A DNA stretch of 64,000 nucleotides from JABGPL01 sp964387885 (GTDB lineage: Bacteria; Electryoneota; AABM5-125-24; Hatepunaeales; Hatepunaeaceae). The DNA is taken from the NCBI GenBank assembly GCA_964387885.1, contig CAYLYZ010000006.1, positions 22,055 through 86,054 on the forward strand, written 5' to 3'. Below, piece by piece: positions 59,279-64,000 of this stretch; position 1 is the first letter of the stretch; each line of letters starts with the position of its first letter. The notes under the pieces were generated by a model, which saw only the letters and a program-made list of their open reading frames with translations, was not told where the DNA came from and made no database searches. The position numbers and the translations under genes are program-made.

Positions 59279-61250
59279 TAATATGAAATCTGCAAAAACG
59301 AAGTATTCAAGAGTTAACATTTCTGTACTCTATTCAGTGCTCACAATTGGATTAGCAGCTTTATTCATTGTATTGGGCGGTTGTGATTATTTTAGTGGTC
59401 ATGTAGAAGGGGAAGTTTCGGAAAATATCCCTCCAACCGTAAGATTCTCTAACATTCCCGCCGATCAGGATTCATTTGTTTTTGCGCCTGTAATTTTCTG
59501 GAAAGGCAGTGATCCTGATGGATTCGTTGAGTACTATGAGTATGCCGATATAATCGATTCTGCAGCATTGACAGAACCGGAGAGTTTTATCGAACTCATT
59601 CCCGAAGAAGCTTGGGTTCGAACAATCTCGACATCTGATACTGTTTACCTTCTTACAGAATCAGGCGAGATAACCGAGCATGTTTTTTATCTAAAATGCA
59701 CTGATGATCGTGGAATGGAATCACCGGTAGTCTCTCATACTTTCTACAGAAGTAATAACCCACCGTACGTTCCTGAGGTGAAGTGGCATACAGCTTCCGA
59801 TGACGAATATGATCAGGATGTCGTATTGGAAGACACATTATATGTGCTTGAGAGTATCACTGACACTTGGGCAGGGCTTGGATTTAACTGGCGTTCGACA
59901 GATCCGGATGATAAAGATCTGTATGCAATTCCACTTGAGTATCGTTATTATGTCGAAAAGGTTCCACATGATACGGTCTGGGAGTGGACATCACGACAAT
60001 GGTCTGCTCGTCAGGACTTGAATATTACGGGTCTTGAAACTGGGCATTATAAGCTGACAGTCTGGGCACGAGACGATGGATTTGAGATTTCTGAACGTCC
60101 TGCAAGCATAACGTTTGATGTCTATAAACCCTCATTTGAAGAGTCCATTTTACTGCTTAATTGTACGAAAGTTACGGATCCATACAATGAACGACTGAAG
60201 GGATTAGGTGATGTACTTCCAGGATATGCAATTGGTGAGTCCTATCAGGTATTACTCGACGAAGTATCGGTTCGATTCCCTGATGCGGTATACAGCCATA
60301 TATCCGAAATGGATACTCTGCTATTTAAGTCATTTTTAGGACGATTCAGATTAGTAATCCTTGTATCTGAAAACAAAAGTAAAGTTAGTCGTCCGGATCC
60401 TCAGAGTTATGAACCCTATCTTAGAGATTATGCACGAATTGGTGGTAACATTTGGGTGATTGGAAATTATGTAAATCGGAATTTGACGACGGATGCTACA
60501 CTCGGATTAGCTCAATCTACTTTCGGAAGTATGGTTTCGGTTCCTGCAAACGAAGCGGAATTTGTCAGCGCTACATCAGGAGTGTCTGATTTACCCGATC
60601 TGCATATTGATACAACTAAAATTGTCGATACATATCGGTTGTTTTTCTTTGATCAACATGGCAATCCCGGCAGGTATGGAGTATATCCGCTGTTACCAGG
60701 AGTTGACGTAATAGTAGCAGGCAGCGGTGCTGAAACGGCTTATTACTTTAAGTCTTATACTGATACTGCATCTGGCGATGTTATGAACGATTCTGCAGTG
60801 GTGGTCGTTAATGTAGGGACAATCTATTATCCTCCCACACCTCTGGATTGCTTAGTTAAACTATACCAGGAAAGGGTTAGTAATGTTACTCGAGTTGAAA
60901 ACATAACTCGCGGTGAGGTTGGTGAGGTTGTTTCAGTAACAAATAATGTAGGGATTTTGAACGAGACTGTTGTTCGAGTCAGCTACGAATCAGGTGAACC
61001 GTGGGCAATTGGTGATACAATTGAAGTCGATTATACATTCCTGCCCTATTCGGATTTTCATTACCGACCATGCGCAATTAGATACGAGCGGTTATCTGAA
61101 CTTGATGATGGAGGATTCGAGGTGCGTTACAGAATTGCGGTCTTCTCATTCCCGCTTTACTATCTTGACAACTCAGTTGAATCCGGAAATAAGGTTTCAG
61201 AAATGTTTGCATCAATGCTTGATTGGTTCTTCCTGCCTTTCGCGCATTAA
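59271..61250 (+). CDS. large lipoprotein with Ig-like domains
   Basis: A 659-residue protein with a lipobox (FIVLGGC, C near residue 38). Two or three Ig/fibronectin-like domains (residues about 50-290) contain FxWxxxDPD patterns (IFWKGSDPDGFVEYYEYA, GLGFNWRSTDPDDKDLYAIP) typical of cell-surface beta-sandwiches. Residues about 295-520 resemble a glutamine-amidotransferase-like alpha/beta fold (FEESILLLNCTK, FRLVILVSENKSK, YARIGGNIWVIGNYV), but no catalytic Cys is evident. The start overlaps the preceding gene by 8 bp. A 12-bp perfect hairpin follows the stop, so this is probably the last gene of the operon. The role is unknown. Confidence 0.85.
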   Translation: MVNNMKSAKTKYSRVNISVLYSVLTIGLAALFIVLGGCDYFSGHVEGEVSENIPPTVRFSNIPADQDSFVFAPVIFWKGSDPDGFVEYYEYADIIDSAALTEPESFIELIPEEAWVRTISTSDTVYLLTESGEITEHVFYLKCTDDRGMESPVVSHTFYRSNNPPYVPEVKWHTASDDEYDQDVVLEDTLYVLESITDTWAGLGFNWRSTDPDDKDLYAIPLEYRYYVEKVPHDTVWEWTSRQWSARQDLNITGLETGHYKLTVWARDDGFEISERPASITFDVYKPSFEESILLLNCTKVTDPYNERLKGLGDVLPGYAIGESYQVLLDEVSVRFPDAVYSHISEMDTLLFKSFLGRFRLVILVSENKSKVSRPDPQSYEPYLRDYARIGGNIWVIGNYVNRNLTTDATLGLAQSTFGSMVSVPANEAEFVSATSGVSDLPDLHIDTTKIVDTYRLFFFDQHGNPGRYGVYPLLPGVDVIVAGSGAETAYYFKSYTDTASGDVMNDSAVVVVNVGTIYYPPTPLDCLVKLYQERVSNVTRVENITRGEVGEVVSVTNNVGILNETVVRVSYESGEPWAIGDTIEVDYTFLPYSDFHYRPCAIRYERLSELDDGGFEVRYRIAVFSFPLYYLDNSVESGNKVSEMFASMLDWFFLPFAH

Positions 61251-61271
61251 GCTTGTAGAATAAAATATCAA

Positions 61272-61306
61272 GTTAGAGCACCTGATCTTTGGTTAGGTGC
61301 TCTAAC
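61272..61306 (+). terminator. hairpin ending the envelope operon
   Basis: GTTAGAGCACCT and AGGTGCTCTAAC form a perfect 12-bp stem with an 11-nt loop, 22 bp after the stop codon. No U-tract follows, so termination strength is uncertain. Confidence 0.6.
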
Positions 61307-61325
61307 TCGTTATAGGTCACTCGAA

Positions 61326-63110
61326 ATGATAAGATCAAATCCTTTTGCATCCCTTCTCAAAGGGAAGCGGCGGAAACATGAACTTAAGGTTATTTCCGCA
61401 ATCGCGTTTATTTACCTGGTTCTCTGGATACTTGTCCCAAAACCTTCCTTCTGGGGGGTAGATAATGGTTTTAAATATCAGGGCATGAAATCAATTGCAG
61501 AAAGGGGCTCTCTCCAGATTCCCTACAAAGGCATTGATATTGATCCAGATGGACAATTACGTCCGATAATAAAACCTTTTGGTGTATTTAACGGTAAGAA
61601 TCAAATTCCTGTATTTTCGACTGTTTTTATGCTAATTGGTGGTGTGTTACATTTTGTTATTGGAAGCATTGGGCCATGGTTGATGCCTTTGATTGGAGGC
61701 TGGCTTACACTTCTTGCGGCGTGGTCCATGTGGATTCGGCACAAAAGGAAGGAAGATGGACGGTTATTCTTAATTATATTAGGTTTGGGTTCGCCTCTTC
61801 TGTTTTACAGTTTGACATTATGGGAACACAGCCTGTCGATGGCCTGTGTGATCTTAGCTTTGAGTTTGGTTGCTCGAGAAAAGCGCGAATCTAATAACAA
61901 ACATGATGCACGGAATTCAAGTATAGCAGCAGCCCTATTAGTCATAGCTGTAATGTTTCGGACGGAATCAATATTCTGGATCCCTGTCATTTTTATGTTC
62001 TGGAAGTTTACAAAACGATCTCGAAGCAGTTGTTACACTTTTTTAATAGTGAGCTCTTCCGGTTTGTTTGCAGTTCTTGGTATTAATTGGGTATTGACGG
62101 GTACAGCCTTACCACTTCATGTTATGTCAAACATGTCTGGTTATCGGTACATCGGATTTTACTTATGGAATAAGTGGTATATTGATTGGTCTACTGTAAT
62201 AAGGGATCATGTTCAGACATTATATTCACTAACCATCGAAGGATTTGGAAACAACAAACTCTCTGTTCTTGGATTATTCCCGTTAATTGCAGTTGCATTC
62301 CTGAGAAATTGGAGAAGGAAGAAAGTGGACTCGGTGATAGCTGCTATACTGCTCTTTGTAACAGGTAGCGCATATCTCTATAAAGCCGGAATGTCACCTG
62401 ACCGGATTTCATATACGATGAGCAGTGGTGGACTATTTTGGGTTGTGCCATTTGCTGCGTTGGGCATTAGGCATATGAGATCGAGAAATAGAGGTTTCTG
62501 GAAGTTAGTCTGGATTTCACCCTTAATCTATACTGTTTTTGTTTTAGTTTTAGGGCCAATAGTGAAGGGAGTTCATTGGGGTCCTCGACTTTGTCTTGAG
62601 ATTATGCCATTTTTACTTATCACAGCCAGTCTTCGAGCCTACAAATGGTGGCGTAACTATAAATCTACTCGCGTAGTGATTATAATTCTTGTGATGTCGT
62701 CGGTTTTCAATCAGTTTTATTCATTTGACATGTTATTATATGCGAGAAATGATAATGCCCGTCTGAATGAATGGACAGCGGCAATGAAAGATGAAGTTGT
62801 CCTTACGAATGTCTGGTGGCTGTCTGGTGATTGTGCATTAGTTTCTGATCAACAGGAATGGTATTATACACCTCGGGGAGGAGTCGTCAATCGTGTTGTA
62901 CTAAAACTGCGAGAAAAGGGTCTGCAACAATTTATTTTCTATGAGGTAGAGCCTCTTGTGTCAAAAGATAAGTGGGGTGAGATCGGAGTGGAGGTTATTG
63001 GGACTCAGGAATTCAGGATGTCGGGAATTCGTACTAAACATATTTATACTAAAACGTTATGTAAGATCCTGCCCGAAAAGGCAGAAACAAGGACGCCCAA
63101 CGTTCAATAG
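61326..63110 (+). CDS. GT-C-like integral membrane glycosyltransferase
   Basis: A 594-residue polytopic membrane protein with about ten transmembrane segments (the first near residues 23-38, FIYLVLWILVPKPSF). An acidic periplasmic loop follows (WGVDNGFKYQGM), and a soluble C-terminal tail begins after about residue 470. The layout resembles PMT/ArnT and related GT-C enzymes, which move sugars from polyprenyl phosphate onto lipids or proteins; the Asp in the first loop (GVDNG) is where such enzymes have a catalytic acid. No strict family motif could be confirmed. It follows the envelope operon and may glycosylate its surface proteins (inference), as T9SS cargo often is. Confidence 0.7.
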   Translation: MIRSNPFASLLKGKRRKHELKVISAIAFIYLVLWILVPKPSFWGVDNGFKYQGMKSIAERGSLQIPYKGIDIDPDGQLRPIIKPFGVFNGKNQIPVFSTVFMLIGGVLHFVIGSIGPWLMPLIGGWLTLLAAWSMWIRHKRKEDGRLFLIILGLGSPLLFYSLTLWEHSLSMACVILALSLVAREKRESNNKHDARNSSIAAALLVIAVMFRTESIFWIPVIFMFWKFTKRSRSSCYTFLIVSSSGLFAVLGINWVLTGTALPLHVMSNMSGYRYIGFYLWNKWYIDWSTVIRDHVQTLYSLTIEGFGNNKLSVLGLFPLIAVAFLRNWRRKKVDSVIAAILLFVTGSAYLYKAGMSPDRISYTMSSGGLFWVVPFAALGIRHMRSRNRGFWKLVWISPLIYTVFVLVLGPIVKGVHWGPRLCLEIMPFLLITASLRAYKWWRNYKSTRVVIIILVMSSVFNQFYSFDMLLYARNDNARLNEWTAAMKDEVVLTNVWWLSGDCALVSDQQEWYYTPRGGVVNRVVLKLREKGLQQFIFYEVEPLVSKDKWGEIGVEVIGTQEFRMSGIRTKHIYTKTLCKILPEKAETRTPNVQ

Positions 63111-63179
63111 TTTCGCGACTGTAAACTCACAAAACTCTCGATATTACCAAATTGGGTAATGCGTTGAATTAGTTTATTA

Positions 63180-63926
63180 TTATTTATTTTTTAGGTGCCT
63201 GTCCAGTTGTATTAACAACATTCGGGATTGATTGTGCACCGGATGGTGAAGAAGATTTTCTTTCAGTAGTTTTTGTGCCTTATCCCAGTCCTCCAGATGT
63301 AATGCAACCAGAGCAAGTCGATGCAACGGTTTCGGATCATCAGGGAGAAGCTGCAGCATAAGTTCATACTTCTGTGCTGCAGAATCGATCTTTCCGTTAT
63401 TTAAGAGAGAATCACCGACTTTTAGATATATTCTTCCGAGATTTTCCCTTCCATCAGCGAAAAGGCTGTTTATCCTGATAGATTCCTGATAATTTTCCAT
63501 CGCTGTTTGCAGCTTATCCTGGCATTCATTAATTACACCAATATTGTTAAATGCTCGGAAACTTCCAGGATTTGACTTGATTTCTTTTCGGAATGCCTCC
63601 ATCGCGTTTAGTGTGTCACCATATGTTAGAAGGGCGACTCCAATATTGAGCTGTAATTCCGGGAATTTTGAATCTGTTTTTTCCGCCTTTCGAAATTGCA
63701 CTAATGCATCCATGATTTTACCTTGACGCATTAATGAATTAGCATGAATATAATGTGCCTGGGCGGGTTGGTAAAAAGCACTGCCTGTCCAGTTTGGAAT
63801 AACTGCCACACATCCTAAAACAAATAGACCTGATAGTCTCCAGTTTATGATTTGACGATAGTGTTGTCTGAGTAGGTGGGTGATGCCCATCGCAGTAAAA
63901 ATTACTGCCACCGGTACAATCGGCAT
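63180..63926 (-). CDS. TPR protein, C-terminal part of a membrane glycosyltransferase-like protein, 5' end doubtful
   Basis: The frame from ATG 63926 encodes 248 residues: a hydrophobic start, a transmembrane segment (LSGLFVLGCVAVIPNW) and about five TPRs (MRQGKIMDALVQFRKAEKTD, DTLNAMEAFRKEIKSNPGSF). Codons upstream of the ATG read IIIFFTNTRYRMPIVPV, and RYR-x-P-x-V/L-P is typical of the last membrane segments of PMT-type glycosyltransferases. The real protein therefore probably started beyond the window. That frame meets a TAA near 63981, while a second frame is open to the edge. Either a frameshift lies near 63935-63980 or the gene was rebuilt from a TPR tail. It converges on the gene at 61326. 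Confidence 0.65.
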   Translation of the reverse strand: MPIVPVAVIFTAMGITHLLRQHYRQIINWRLSGLFVLGCVAVIPNWTGSAFYQPAQAHYIHANSLMRQGKIMDALVQFRKAEKTDSKFPELQLNIGVALLTYGDTLNAMEAFRKEIKSNPGSFRAFNNIGVINECQDKLQTAMENYQESIRINSLFADGRENLGRIYLKVGDSLLNNGKIDSAAQKYELMLQLLPDDPKPLHRLALVALHLEDWDKAQKLLKENLLHHPVHNQSRMLLIQLDRHLKNK

Positions 63927-64000
63927 ACGATATCGAGTATTGGTGAAGAAGATTATTATTGAGGTTGAATATAATAGACATTAAAGCATTTTTATTCTTT

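Overview
The window reads like a chromosome segment from an uncultured Gram-negative bacterium of the FCB superphylum (Bacteroidetes relatives; candidate-phylum grade, with no species-level marker visible). The grounds are seven secreted proteins with a type IX secretion (T9SS) type A C-terminal sorting domain (PNPFN-type box, Gly-Met-Tyr near the end), a TonB-dependent receptor with an N-terminal carboxypeptidase-regulatory-like domain, and a PorV/PorQ-type outer-membrane protein. No rRNA, tRNA, CRISPR array or prophage was seen.

Left part (1-27.6 kb): mostly minus-strand genes for large secreted proteins. There is a truncated repeat protein, a tandem pair of beta-helix paralogues (1.5-7.4 kb), a second propeller-like repeat protein (14.4-16.4 kb) and a 1200-residue protein (19.1-22.7 kb). 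Among them lie an NfeD-flotillin operon (7.9-10 kb), a hybrid histidine kinase with a periplasmic CxxCH domain (10.5-14.1 kb) and, on the plus strand, a secreted CapA-type protein plus a small T9SS cargo protein (23-27.5 kb). The intergenic gaps carry at least ten copies of a REP-like palindrome. They also hold one intact REP-associated tyrosine transposase (RAYT, 16.5-17.1 kb), a chimeric RAYT remnant (10.1-10.25 kb) and a small accessory island of unknown genes (17.2-18.9 kb).

Middle (27.6-35 kb): a single-gene CHAT/NB-ARC/TPR protein, an NLR-like defence candidate, is bracketed by composite palindromic repeats that recur on both sides. Upstream of it on the same strand lie ddl and an unusual membrane-embedded MurF homologue, a probable D-Ala-D-Ala pair for peptidoglycan synthesis.

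35-44 kb: plus-strand central metabolism, with ppdK, etfBA plus a small membrane protein, and icd. Between the membrane protein and icd lies about 1.7 kb without genes. It starts with a textbook sigma-54 promoter, continues as about 0.85 kb of G-poor degenerate repeats (AGCAC and GGTTTACT words), and ends in a strong Rho-independent terminator. I read this as a previously undescribed, roughly 1.16-kb non-coding RNA, the most unusual object in the window. A second terminator and a perfect sigma-70 promoter separate it from icd.

44-61 kb: a plus-strand envelope operon. It encodes a TonB-dependent receptor with an array of EF-hand-like calcium loops, a beta-helix lipoprotein, a T9SS cargo protein, a PorV/PorQ-like barrel, a giant beta-helix/ASH protein and two lipoproteins. 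It looks like a surface assembly or uptake system analogous to, but different from, SusCD. A GT-C-like membrane glycosyltransferase follows, and a converging TPR protein, possibly frameshifted, runs to the right edge.
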